From: Acanthaster planci
Lineage: Eukaryota > Echinodermata > Asteroidea > Valvatida > Acanthasteridae
DNA: 10,303 bases
Assembly (NCBI RefSeq): GCF_001949145.1
Contig: NW_019091449.1
Coordinates: forward strand, 356,612-366,914
Direction: 5' to 3'
Shown here: positions 1 to 6,919 of the stretch, in pieces
How positions within the stretch are numbered: position 1 is the first letter of the stretch
How the letters are laid out: each line of letters opens with the position of its first letter
The notes under the pieces: model-generated
Seen by the model: only the letters and a program-made list of their open reading frames with translations
Databases searched by the model: none
Told to the model about the DNA's origin: nothing
Translations under genes and position numbers: made by a program

Positions 1-76
1 CTGATCATATAGTGTTTATTAATATATACGTTGGGTAAGGGCAAAACCCGTTATATAAATCTGCCGAAAAGGTTAA

Positions 77-413
77 CGAGAGGAGTCGTCCTCAACGAGG
101 GAACTATATGTGCCACCGTATCGCTGCTGTTCTCAATCTCATGCATTGAAGGAATGCAAAGAATTTTGGCAAAGGTCTTGTCACGATGAGCTGAAGTTTG
201 TTCGAAGTAACAAATTATGTGACAACTACTACTGACCAGGGCACATAGCTAGAGGGTGTGTGCTAAAATCTACATGTTGAGGGCTGCATATGAAAACACC
301 AAATACTGTTTAATCCTCCGCAGAGAGACAACAAAGGCTCAAAAGAAGAAAATGCAAAGACGTCCAAATTCAGTTCTGCAAATTGGGCTGGGGACAAGAA
401 TAAGAGTACTAAA
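77..413 (+). pseudogene. BEL/Pao gag remnant with zinc-knuckle region
   Basis: In the frame of positions 146-148 the translation contains a cysteine-rich stretch (RCCCSQSHALKECKEFW, about 122-172), then a CCHC-knuckle-like stretch (LCDNYY, a stop, PGHIARGC) at about 215-259, then KSTC. This matches the two cysteine clusters near the Gag C-terminus of BEL elements. In the living protein the knuckles bind RNA during packaging. One knuckle cysteine position reads tyrosine, and TGA stops lie at 233-235 and 278-280. Around 300-306 the frame shifts, and a hydrophilic tail (FNPPQRDNKGSKEENAK) follows to about 413. There it stops resembling Gag and the reverse transcriptase end begins. The motifs are seen; the exact breakpoint near 410 is inferred from the change of frame and content. 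Confidence 0.68.
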
Positions 414-414
414 G

Positions 415-632
415 TTAGATCTTGACCATCTGCCAGTAGAGCCCACTTTGGGTGTGAAGTGGTATGCTGAAGTTGACAAGTCTGGGTTTGAAGCAGTTGT
501 GACGTGCAAGCCTGCTACACGGAGGGGTGTGTTGTCAACCGTAACTTCATTGTATGACCTCTTGGGCTTTTTGGCGCCGCTCATCCTGCCAGCAAAGATT
601 CTTCTTCAAGACGTGTGTCGCAAGGGCCGTGG
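415..632 (+). pseudogene. BEL/Pao reverse transcriptase, C-terminal fragment only
   Basis: The translation LDHLPVEPTLGVKWYAEV followed by TRRGVLSTVTSLYDLLGFLAP and ILLQDVCRKG is the conserved thumb/connection segment that lies between the polymerase palm and RNase H in BEL/Pao Pol. The catalytic YxDD-bearing palm, the fingers and the whole protease upstream are missing. The fragment follows Gag sequence directly, implying one large internal deletion. The frame breaks near 630: the reading continues one frame over as WDERIEERERMRW into the RNase H part. No start codon is meaningful here, because this would have been internal to a polyprotein. Confidence 0.88.
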
Positions 633-1190
633 TGGGATGAAAGGATAGAGGAACGTGAGAGGATGAGATGGAAGCAATGACTGGATGACCGACCAAGGCT
701 GATGAGTGTTACCATCAATATATGTTTGCAACCGAATGAATTTGATGATACAGTGGTCTTTCAGCTTCATTGTTTCTCTGATGCTTCAGAGCGGGGTTAT
801 GCTGCCGTATCGTATTTGCGTGCTGTTGACATACAAGGAAGGGCCCACTGCGCATTCGATGGGAAGGCACGGTTGTGTCCATTGAAAGAGGTCACAATTC
901 CTCGACTGGAGTTGTCAGCTGCAGTGCTGGCAGTGAAGTTAAACCAGCTTATCCAGAGGGAGATGAGACTGCCAATCATGGAGACCATATATTGCACAGA
1001 CTCTACATCAGTTTTTCAGTATATTCAGAATGAGAAACGCAGGTTTCACATGTTTGTAGCGAACCGTGTTTCAAAGATATAGAATGGATCTGACCCATTG
1101 CAGTGGCGATATGTAGACTCTACAAGCAACCCAGCTGATGATGGCTCTCGAAGATTGACTGCAGATGAAATGAAAGGACCCACGCTGGCT
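633..1190 (+). pseudogene. BEL/Pao RNase H domain, inactivated
   Basis: The RNase H segment of a BEL/Pao polyprotein, which would degrade the RNA strand of RNA-DNA hybrids in reverse transcription. All four acidic landmarks are visible: Asp at 780-782 in FSDASERGY, Glu at 909-911 in IPRLELSAA, Asp at 999-1001 in CTDSTSV, and Asp at 1137-1139 in NPADDGSR. The domain is nevertheless interrupted by TGA at 678-680 (in the linker) and TAG at 1080-1082. Around 855-863 the translation reads CAFDGKARL, one residue shorter than the usual family spacing (F-x-M-G-K), suggesting a small in-frame deletion. After about 1190 the frame changes again. The domain is well recognised; its catalytic residues survive better than its reading frame. 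Confidence 0.9.
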
Positions 1191-1692
1191 GCATGGATCC
1201 AAGTTCCTGTGGAAGGAAGAAGAGCATTGGCCACTCCCACCAGTGGTTATCAAGGGACCCTACACAGATGTATTTACTTGATACTCTTCAGAATGATCCT
1301 GAGGTGAAGAAGGTTGTCCAATCTTTCTCTGTAGCTGAGAAGAGTAGCATAGATGATCTACTTAGTAGATACTCAACTTGGAATAGAATCAAGCGTGAAG
1401 TTGCCTGGTTGCTGAGGTACTGGGATTACCTGAGGGCCTGTGCCAAGAAAGGACTAGATCTCGACTTCAGAAGTAATAGGCTGTCCTTATCAGAGCTACT
1501 GAGAGCTGAGACCAATCATCAAGTACACTCAGAGAGATTGCAGCACTTGGCGCCAGTGTGGAGGAAACTGGGACACCCAACCCTAAGAGTATGAGAGTTC
1601 CAAGTACACTCTAGAAATTAAGTCCAGTGTTGACGGATGGAGTTGTGTGTGTAGGTGGACGTCTTGAGAATGCAAGACCACGCGAAACCACT
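1191..1692 (+). pseudogene. BEL/Pao Pol linker and start of integrase zinc-binding region
   Basis: This part is read in several frames. About 1194-1270 gives FLWKEEEHWP followed by VIKGPYTDV. About 1286-1594 gives NDPEVKKVVQSF, SSIDDLLSRYSTWNRIKREVAWLLRYWDYLR and then SLSELLRAE, the helical linker that precedes integrase in BEL/Pao Pol. About 1630-1692 gives TDGVVCVGGRLENARP, the strand that opens the integrase H2C2 zinc-binding region. The histidine/cysteine pairs and the whole catalytic core that should follow are absent. The sequence switches near 1685-1695 to the integrase C-terminal domain in another frame. Stops at 1592-1594 and several frame changes show long decay. In an intact element this part would tether integrase to the rest of Pol and bind zinc. 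Confidence 0.82.
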
Positions 1693-2106
1693 TACCCAGC
1701 TCAGCCTGGACCCTAGAGACGAGGAGCCATTGACACCGAACCATTTACTTCTGTTGAGACCAAGTCCCAACATCTCACCTGGAGCGTTCGTGAAGGCGGA
1801 TGGTTACGGTCAGCGCAGGTGGCGGCAAGCGCAATTCCCGGCAGACCAGTTCTGGAGGCGGTGGAAGGGAGAATACCTACAACTCGTCCGAGATGGACCC
1901 AGGCAAAGCAAGATCTGGAGGAGAATGACCTGGTACTAGTTGCTGCGGACGATGAACACTGTGGACAGTGGCCACTTGGCAGAGTGACGCAAGTCTACCC
2001 AGATAGAACAGGAAAGGTTCGACAGGTGGAGGTGAGAGTAGGCCATAAGTACCCCAAGCGCCCCATTGCCAAGCTTTGTTTCCTGGGGAAACCCAAGAGC
2101 GTGTGA
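1690..2106 (+). pseudogene. BEL/Pao integrase C-terminal domain (DUF5641 type)
   Basis: The translation LSLDPRDEEPLTPNHLLLL, then QFWRRWKGEYL (to about 1890), continuing one frame over as RWTQAKQDLEENDLVLV and WPLGRVTQVYPDRTGKVR to KRPIAKLCFL and a TGA at 2104-2106, is the DUF5641 domain. This domain closes the Pol polyprotein of BEL/Pao elements, downstream of the integrase core, and is thought to help bind DNA. The domain is nearly complete in content, with one frame change near 1875-1890. The conserved W..GRV and KRP.KLC ends are both present. Its N-terminal edge is joined directly to integrase zinc-region sequence, so the D,D,E core (normally several hundred bases) is deleted. Confidence 0.9.
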
Positions 2107-2309
2107 GATTTCAACAGCCAAGAACATTTGTAATTGAACTCTTAGGCCAAGTAGGCATTTGTGAATAAAGGGCAATTAGTGAGACAGATACTTGTATCAG
2201 TGATTGTAGTTTATGATCCCATCCTATTGCAAGAAGCAGTACTTTATTTCATATCCAGTGTTTTGAAGTTTAAAAGGTGTAGAGAAATGAACAGAGTGGA
2301 CCTGTTCAT
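2107..2309 (+). other. BEL/Pao 3' untranslated spacer
   Basis: About 200 bp between the end of the DUF5641 reading frame and the polypurine tract. No further protein motif is visible. The length is usual for an LTR element 3' spacer. Confidence 0.5.
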
Positions 2310-2320
2310 GGGGCCGGGTA
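2310..2320 (+). promoter_or_regulatory. Polypurine tract-like site before the 3' LTR
   Basis: GGGGCCGGG (about 2310-2318) lies immediately upstream of the TGTAGC that begins the LTR. It occupies the position where plus-strand DNA synthesis is primed in LTR retroelements. The tract is short and interrupted by CC, so assignment depends mainly on position. Confidence 0.5.
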
Positions 2321-2529
2321 TGTAGCGGCAAAATTTTAGTTTTTGTTGTTATTTTTAATTGTTGTTGCTTCTTTTAAGGGGCAAATTGTGGTACATGAGA
2401 ATTACTTGCGAATCATGGGAATCATGAGGAATCTTCACCCTTGATCTAAATGTTTGTGTATCACCAGAGGGCGCCTTAACAGATCACTGGTAAAATATCC
2501 TATTGATCAAATAAACTTTCAAAGCTACA
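2321..2529 (+). mobile_element. 3' LTR of the BEL/Pao element
   Basis: A 209-bp segment begins TGTAGC and ends GCTACA, a perfect 6-bp terminal inverted repeat of the TG...CA type. It sits just after the polypurine tract. It contains an AATAAA polyadenylation signal at 2510-2515 and a T-rich 5' part. No second LTR copy is in the window, so identity to a 5' LTR cannot be tested, and target-site duplication cannot be checked. The length is short but within the range seen for BEL/Pao LTRs. Confidence 0.7.
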
Positions 2530-2638
2530 TACAGCGATCAATGAAAATGTGACGCAAACCTTAAATAATGTAAAAACTAACAAGGTTTTAAGGTCCCAAA
2601 TTTTGTCACATTTGGTTCAGCACAATCGTGATTTTTCA
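2530..2638. other. Spacer between LTR and MITE
   Basis: About 109 bp of AT-rich sequence with no recognisable feature. Confidence 0.3.
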
Positions 2639-2893
2639 TGTAGCCTCAGAAACCACTGCTAATGAGCTTAATTGGTCCCATCATGAACGCACCAAATATA
2701 TTATCACCATCATCATCAACAAATGTAGCACCAACACCTAAACTTCACTTGGGCATGCCTGCCTACCACCAACATTATCAGCTGTACAATAACTCCTGTC
2801 TCATGCCATATCATGTGACACTTGTATCAAACCATATGGTTCGTTCATGATGGGGCCAATTAAACTTATGTAGCAATTGTTTCTGAGGCTACA
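2639..2893. mobile_element. MITE-like element with 56-bp terminal inverted repeats
   Basis: The left arm (2639-2694, starting TGTAGCCTCAGAAAC) and the reverse complement of the right arm (2838-2893) agree over about 56 bp with a handful of substitutions and one 1-bp gap. The best blocks are TGTAGCCTCAGAAAC and TTAATTGG.CCCATCATGAACG. The interior is about 145 bp and non-coding, with a short (ATC)n run near 2703-2718. The total of 255 bp, long TIRs and absence of a transposase frame fit a non-autonomous DNA transposon. The flanking target duplication is ambiguous. If the inner TIR start is GCCTCAG, both sides have TA (2641-2642 and 2890-2891), which would fit a Tc1/mariner-type insertion. A short open frame across it is fortuitous. 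Confidence 0.75.
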
Positions 2894-3775
2894 GGTGAGC
2901 CACCGTGTGGAATTACCAGCGGGCTATAGGAGGGGGTCACCGTGTAGAAAGAGAAGTAGGCAGACAGAGGTGGGTCGTCGTGTAAAGAAAGGAGAGCTGC
3001 GTGGGCAGAGAGCAGATGATAGGGGCCACAGTGTAGACGGAGATCTGGGCAGACAGTCAATGGAAGGGGTCACTAGTGTGTAGAAAGAGTACCGACAGTA
3101 GATGGAATGGTAGATGGAACTTGTATAAGGAGGACCGGGCCAACAGTAGACAGAGGGGACCAGCGTGTAGGAGGAACGGGCAGATAGTAGGCAAAGGGGT
3201 CACCGTAAAAAAAGAAGAAGCAGGCCGAAAGTAACCTGAGGGGGCGACTGTATAGAAGGAGAACTTGGCAGACAATGGACGGAGGTTGGTCATCGTATTG
3301 GAAGAGGAGAGGACGGAGCCGATGCATGCAGATAAAAGGGGCTACCTTGTAACAGGAGAACTGGGCAAACAGAAGATGGAGGTGGCCACCGTTAGAAAGA
3401 GGATCGGGCCGACACTATGCTGAGGAGGCCAGCGTCTAGAAGGAGGAAATTGCAGAGAGAAGACGTAGGAGGCCACTGTGTAGCAGGGGCTCTGGCACAC
3501 AGGAGAGGAGGTCACCGTGTAACAGGAGAACTGTGCAGACTAGAGAGTAGACGGGAGAGGCCATCGTGGCGAAGGACAGCTGGACAGACAGTAGGCGAGG
3601 AGGCCACCGGGTAGAAGGAGAGCTGGCCGACAGGCAGACGAAGGAGGCCACCGTGTAAAAAGGGAACTGGCGGACAGTAGACGGTGGAAGCCACCGTGTA
3701 GGAGGAAAACTAGGCAGAGAGTATGGCATGTGTCGGCGTGTAAGGAAGATTAGGCCTGCTCTTCCTTCTACACGG
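2894..3775. repeat. Minisatellite, about 20 degenerate units of about 42 bp
   Basis: Head-to-tail units share a CCACCGTGTAGAAGGAGA block followed by CTGGGCAGACAGTAGACG. Unit starts (GG.CACCGTGTA variants) recur about every 39-50 bp from 2894 to about 3736. Well-preserved copies lie around 3600-3700 (GGCCACCGGGTAGAAGGAGAGC near 3602, GGCCACCGTGTAAAAAGG near 3647, and a copy near 3690). Copies diverge by substitutions and small indels, so the array is old. The plus strand of the unit contains TAG triplets. The minus strand consensus has no stop in any frame, which explains spurious minus-strand frames of 60-97 codons here. The last unit is inverted (see the hairpin at 3737-3774). Units are contiguous without unique spacers. 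Confidence 0.9.
3737..3774. repeat. Inverted minisatellite unit forming a hairpin
   Basis: CGTGTAAGGAAG (3737-3748) pairs with CTTCCTTCTACACG (3761-3774), leaving a 2-nt bulge and a 12-nt loop. The right arm is the reverse complement of the GTGTAGAAGGA core of the minisatellite, so the array ends in a unit pointing the other way. Confidence 0.7.
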
Positions 3776-4541
3776 CAGCTGTTATTTTCGGCAGCTGTGT
3801 CTCTTCAAATATCACCGCTGAAAATCAGTAGTGTCTCTAGTTGAGATATTCTGGAGTATGTCGACAGGATCTACAGGTGCCGTTTAGTCTGGCTGGATAT
3901 TAAACTAGTCTGCTTTTTATGTTTCATAAAAATTTTACACTTCGGATGCTGTGATCATGTCAGACAAGAAAAACTGCATACCTCGGTAGACGTGCAGTCA
4001 TAGTTCCTGATGTACATGTACATGTACATATAATGTTTGTTGGGTTGATGTGAATACAAAATTTAATGTGGGTGGCTGTCGGCCTGTGTTATCAGCGTGA
4101 GCCTGTGCCAATAGTCTGTTGTACGTAGAAGTTAACCCTTCCTTGTCGGTTCAGTGGGAGTATTTGTGTTCAGCTGCTGTAGCGTTTAGAGTAATCTTTA
4201 ACTCGACTTCATGACCATCGGATAAAGCGTCATGTGCCAGTTTCACTGGAAGATCGGGTCATAGTGTGTGAGAACTTCTACTGTAGTGGTCAAGGATTTC
4301 GCCGTCTGACGGGAGGGGTCCGTACCCACGTTCGTTTCTTCTGAAGGAGGTCGTTCACTCGGGTGGTAACAGGTGGCGGGTCATCAGGCTTAGGAGTGAA
4401 CGCACTTGGCTCGTATCGGTGGGGCCTGCTCTGTTTCGAACTACATCGGTCTTGTTTTGGTTTTATGACCAAGCCTCGGCTACATCATATTGAAGAATCC
4501 ACGTTTTGTTTTTTTACAGACAGGCTGCATGGTCAAGTGCA
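3776..4541. other. No gene seen; short palindrome only
   Basis: I see no coding segment, RNA gene or recognisable element in this stretch. CGGCAGCTGT occurs twice (3774-3783 and near 3790). A frame of 82 codons beginning at 4363 has no recognisable motif and ends inside the 21-bp repeat array, so I do not call it a gene. Confidence 0.5.
4011..4028. repeat. (TGTACA)3 perfect 18-bp palindrome
   Basis: Three copies of TGTACA in tandem at 4011-4028. Each unit is self-complementary, so the whole run is a perfect palindrome. A simple repeat is the most economical reading. Confidence 0.85.
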
Positions 4542-4753
4542 GTTGATGCATGACGTTTGGAAAGTTAAACCAGAGCATTTGACAAATTTGCACAACTACG
4601 TTTGTAACTGAAACCACGGCGTTTACAATGTTGAAGCTCGACGTTAAAAGTGAACTACGACGTTAAGGACTAAACCATAATGTTTGGAAGTTAATGCACG
4701 ACGTTTGAAACGTTTAACTGTGGCGTTTGAACGAAAACCCCGACGTGTATATG
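4542..4753. repeat. Degenerate tandem array, about ten 21-bp units
   Basis: Units of 20-23 bp follow the pattern GTTAAACCACGACGTTTGGAA with substitutions. Examples are GTTGATGCATGACGTTTGG at 4542, the ACCACGGCGTTTACAAT copy near 4612, GTTAATGCACGACGTTTG near 4691 and GTTTAACTGTGGCGTTTG near 4714. A CG dinucleotide in the ACGTT core is retained in most units. The period equals seven codons, but stops appear within a few units in each frame, so there is no coding support. The array is old and non-uniform. Confidence 0.75.
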
Positions 4754-4919
4754 CCATGTCCCATAGCCGTCACAATTACTCAATCTTACCCCTAATCTCA
4801 CAAATATAAATTAGGCCTAACAGAATGTATTGATCCCGAAATTATATCCTTGTTATTCGTATTTTTTAAAATCTGTGTACACTGTCTGAAAAATTTTTCA
4901 CATAAATGGTATATGGTAT
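4754..4919. other. AT-rich spacer, no gene seen
   Basis: The spacer between the 21-bp array and the solo LTR holds only a TAGGCCTA octamer (4812-4819). Its last four bases (GTAT, 4916-4919) are the left copy of the target duplication of the next element. Confidence 0.4.
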
Positions 4920-5329
4920 TGTAACGCCCACCGAGTAGTCTTTGGCCAGATTAGGCGGTCGATTTCCAGAAGTTGGAAATGTGTAGGCTTACACCAGAAT
5001 TTTCGTAGCCTAAGGACTGGGGCCTGTACTCTGTAAAAAATGACCTCACAGATGCACAAGGTCGGCTGCCAACTATCTCTTTTATTTCAAAGGAAAAGAA
5101 CAAGATAAAACGCTACACGAAACAGTAAGCTCACCCCGTTGCCCGTGACTTTCGTTTCTTGACTATAGTCACCAAAAACGTAACGTCCGACAACTAAACT
5201 GAAGGTTGCCCGGACGCTGTCGTGGATTCCACTGACTTGAGCCTACACAGAGCGACGCGCGCTCACGTCTTTGCGAACACGCGCCAAAACTCCAAATTTG
5301 CAGTTAGAGTGGGTACAGTATTCGTTACA
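4920..5329 (-). mobile_element. Solo LTR with GTAT target-site duplication
   Basis: A 410-bp segment begins TGTAACG (4920-4926) and ends CGTTACA (5323-5329), a perfect 7-bp inverted terminal repeat of the TG...CA type. GTAT occurs directly before it (4916-4919) and directly after it (5330-5333), matching the 4-bp duplication that many LTR-element integrases leave. No internal coding lies on either side, so this is a solo LTR left by LTR-LTR recombination. Orientation is inferred as minus: AATAAA occurs on that strand (complement of 5081-5086), followed by a GT-rich stretch as expected for a polyadenylation site, and no AATAAA is present on the plus strand. The family is undetermined; Ty3/gypsy or BEL are both possible. 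The terminal sequence differs from the 3' LTR at 2321-2529, so this is another family. Confidence 0.72.
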
Positions 5330-6481
5330 GTATTAAAGGTTTCTGTAAAATATGTGCTCATTTTCAGAAAAAATAATTGAATAAGGCTACCTTGAAATAA
5401 AGTCTGAAGGAGACGACGGTTAAGCAACAGAACTAGAACGATTGCATCAGAAATATCAGTTGTAAATTAATCTCTGAAACTTGATAACATTGATAAAACT
5501 AATTGCACAGGCAGCCCGTGACCTGCCAGCAGTCGGCAGATGTCATGCCGTCTTGGATAACAGTTTATCTTACTTGAACTCTGAACAATTGACGAAAAGA
5601 AACAGATGTTTCTGTCCTTTAAGTAACCGTCATCTGCGTTCCTTATCGGCACGACAGCTACATTGATACCGGCCCAGTTCTACTTGACACTGAATTTCAC
5701 AATATTCCTCGGGCCTTAACTGTTCGCATGGCATGGCTCAAAGTCTACAATGCCAGGGAAATATTACAGAATGCCACAGCCAGCATTGAAATCAATAAGC
5801 AATTGTATATCGATATTAGTATTTCCTCTGTTGTAATTCAACTGGCCTTTTAGGGTCGACAAAAGGACACCGCGTAAGCGAACATATTGATGTTTGTATA
5901 ACGTAATAGGCCTATGCTTCGGGGGCTTATTCTTGATAGTCCTCAAACCGCTTTGGCGACATGACCTTAAAACATTTAAATTACTTGGGGTATATCATCT
6001 ATGAATGGAAAGAGGATTGATATCTTAATTCCTAACTTTTGACATGATGCTAAAACATCAAAAATGATATTAAAATGGCAGTGCTGCCAGATACTTTTTT
6101 GACACTGGTGCAATGTTTACATCACGTTGTTCCGATTTGTAGCTTTACCCTTGATACAAAATTGACAACTTGTCGGGGGGGTTACTTTCACATCCCCTTC
6201 ATCCGCCACTGGCTGAAAAGCCTGAAAAGTGAACGACGTACCGTAATGTGAAGATTGCCTAAGGGGTGACCCTGCCCCAAGAGATATTCATTGGAAATAC
6301 AGTGTAAAAGTGCCACAGCCAACATATAATATTTCTAATAGTTTTAAAATTTCGCAGAGATGTTATTCCTAAAGCATTTACCACATAGATTTATTATGAT
6401 AAAAAAAATTAAATGCCTCTTTTTGATATCTTTTCAAAAATCTTTTAGAGGTGCCCAATTGAGTGGTCTATTCCGTGAGGC
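5330..6481. other. No gene seen
   Basis: About 1.1 kb with no recognisable coding segment, RNA gene or mobile element. Overlapping 60-codon frames on both strands at 5467-5666 have no family motif and are within chance expectation. A second TAGGCCTA octamer lies at 5907-5914, and a run of seven to eight G residues lies near 6174-6181. Confidence 0.45.
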
Positions 6482-6514
6482 TAAACCGAATTGACTTTTT
6501 TTGTGTTCGGTTTA
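6482..6514. repeat. Short hairpin
   Basis: TAAACCGAA (6482-6490) and TTCGGTTTA (6506-6514) form a perfect 9-bp stem with a 15-nt T-rich loop. No function is evident. A weaker nested hairpin lies just upstream near 6413-6455 (GCCTCT and AGAGGT). Confidence 0.5.
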
Positions 6515-6715
6515 ATTTTGTTCAAAGTAGGGTTTCTGTTCCACAATTACCGCATTCGTTTTCTTTTTTGTAAGTGTCTGTTTGGACAATCTTTTTCATT
6601 GTTAATTATTCTTTCTATTTTGCATAAACAGCATTCTGAATGGTTTCAATGAACCCACTGAGTACCAAAAACATGGATCTTGGCACAGTGACGGGTTTGG
6701 GCGAGGATGCACACA

Positions 6716-6919
6716 AATGATTCTAATTGGTGTTTGAATGATGGCCTCGGTCATCAGTCTGTTATGTGCTGTTAATGTGTATAAGCCAATTTGCAAATTA
6801 AAGGTTTTCCCGGGCAAATTCGTGACTTTATAGCATTCGAAGTAACGATAAATCTATTCAGTTCAGCACATAATAGACTGATGATCGAGGCCATCATTCA
6901 AACACCAAATATAATCATT
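6716..6919. repeat. 56-bp near-perfect inverted repeat with 92-bp loop
   Basis: The left arm 6716-6771 and the right arm 6864-6919 are reverse complements at 52 of 56 positions; the core is GAATGATGGCCTCGGTCATC. Two of the four mismatches are G/A transitions. Similarity drops at both arm ends, so the unit is well bounded. It may be a small MITE or foldback element of 204 bp, or an inverted duplication. No target duplication is clear at the outer ends. Both arms translate to related short strings (AHNRLM.EAIIQTP) on opposite strands, a consequence of the inversion and not evidence of a gene. Confidence 0.8.

Larger units (their letters stand above)
1..2529 (+). mobile_element. Degenerate BEL/Pao LTR retrotransposon, 3' portion with internal deletions
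   Basis: The order gag zinc knuckle, RT end, RNase H, integrase N-terminal region, DUF5641, polypurine tract and LTR is that of a BEL/Pao element on the plus strand. Recognition rests on family-typical strings in the translations: TRRGVLSTVTSLYDLLGFLAP, IPRLELSAA, NPADDGSR, GGRLENARP and PLTPNHLLLLRPSPN. The coding part is broken by several stop codons and at least five frame changes. It lacks protease, nearly all of the polymerase palm and fingers, and the integrase D,D,E core, so it is non-autonomous and dead. The 5' LTR, primer-binding site and gag start would lie before the window or are lost. The left limit is therefore arbitrary; gag-like coding is visible only from about position 77. 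The right limit is set by the GCTACA end of the 3' LTR. Confidence 0.9.

Noticed and set aside
2662-2850. 62-codon plus frame inside the MITE-like element
   Set aside because: It runs from one terminal inverted repeat into the other and has no transposase-like motif.
3057-3729. Minus-strand open frames of 60-97 codons across the minisatellite
   Set aside because: They overlap in several frames and are explained by the stop-free minus strand of the repeat unit. No start context, signal peptide or known domain supports them.
2894-3775. Regular repeats considered as a CRISPR array
   Set aside because: The units are contiguous and degenerate with no unique spacers between constant repeats, and the context is animal DNA. 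It is a minisatellite.
4363-4611. 82-codon plus frame running into the 21-bp repeat array
   Set aside because: No recognisable domain. Its C-terminal part is just translated tandem repeat, and the reading does not continue through further units.
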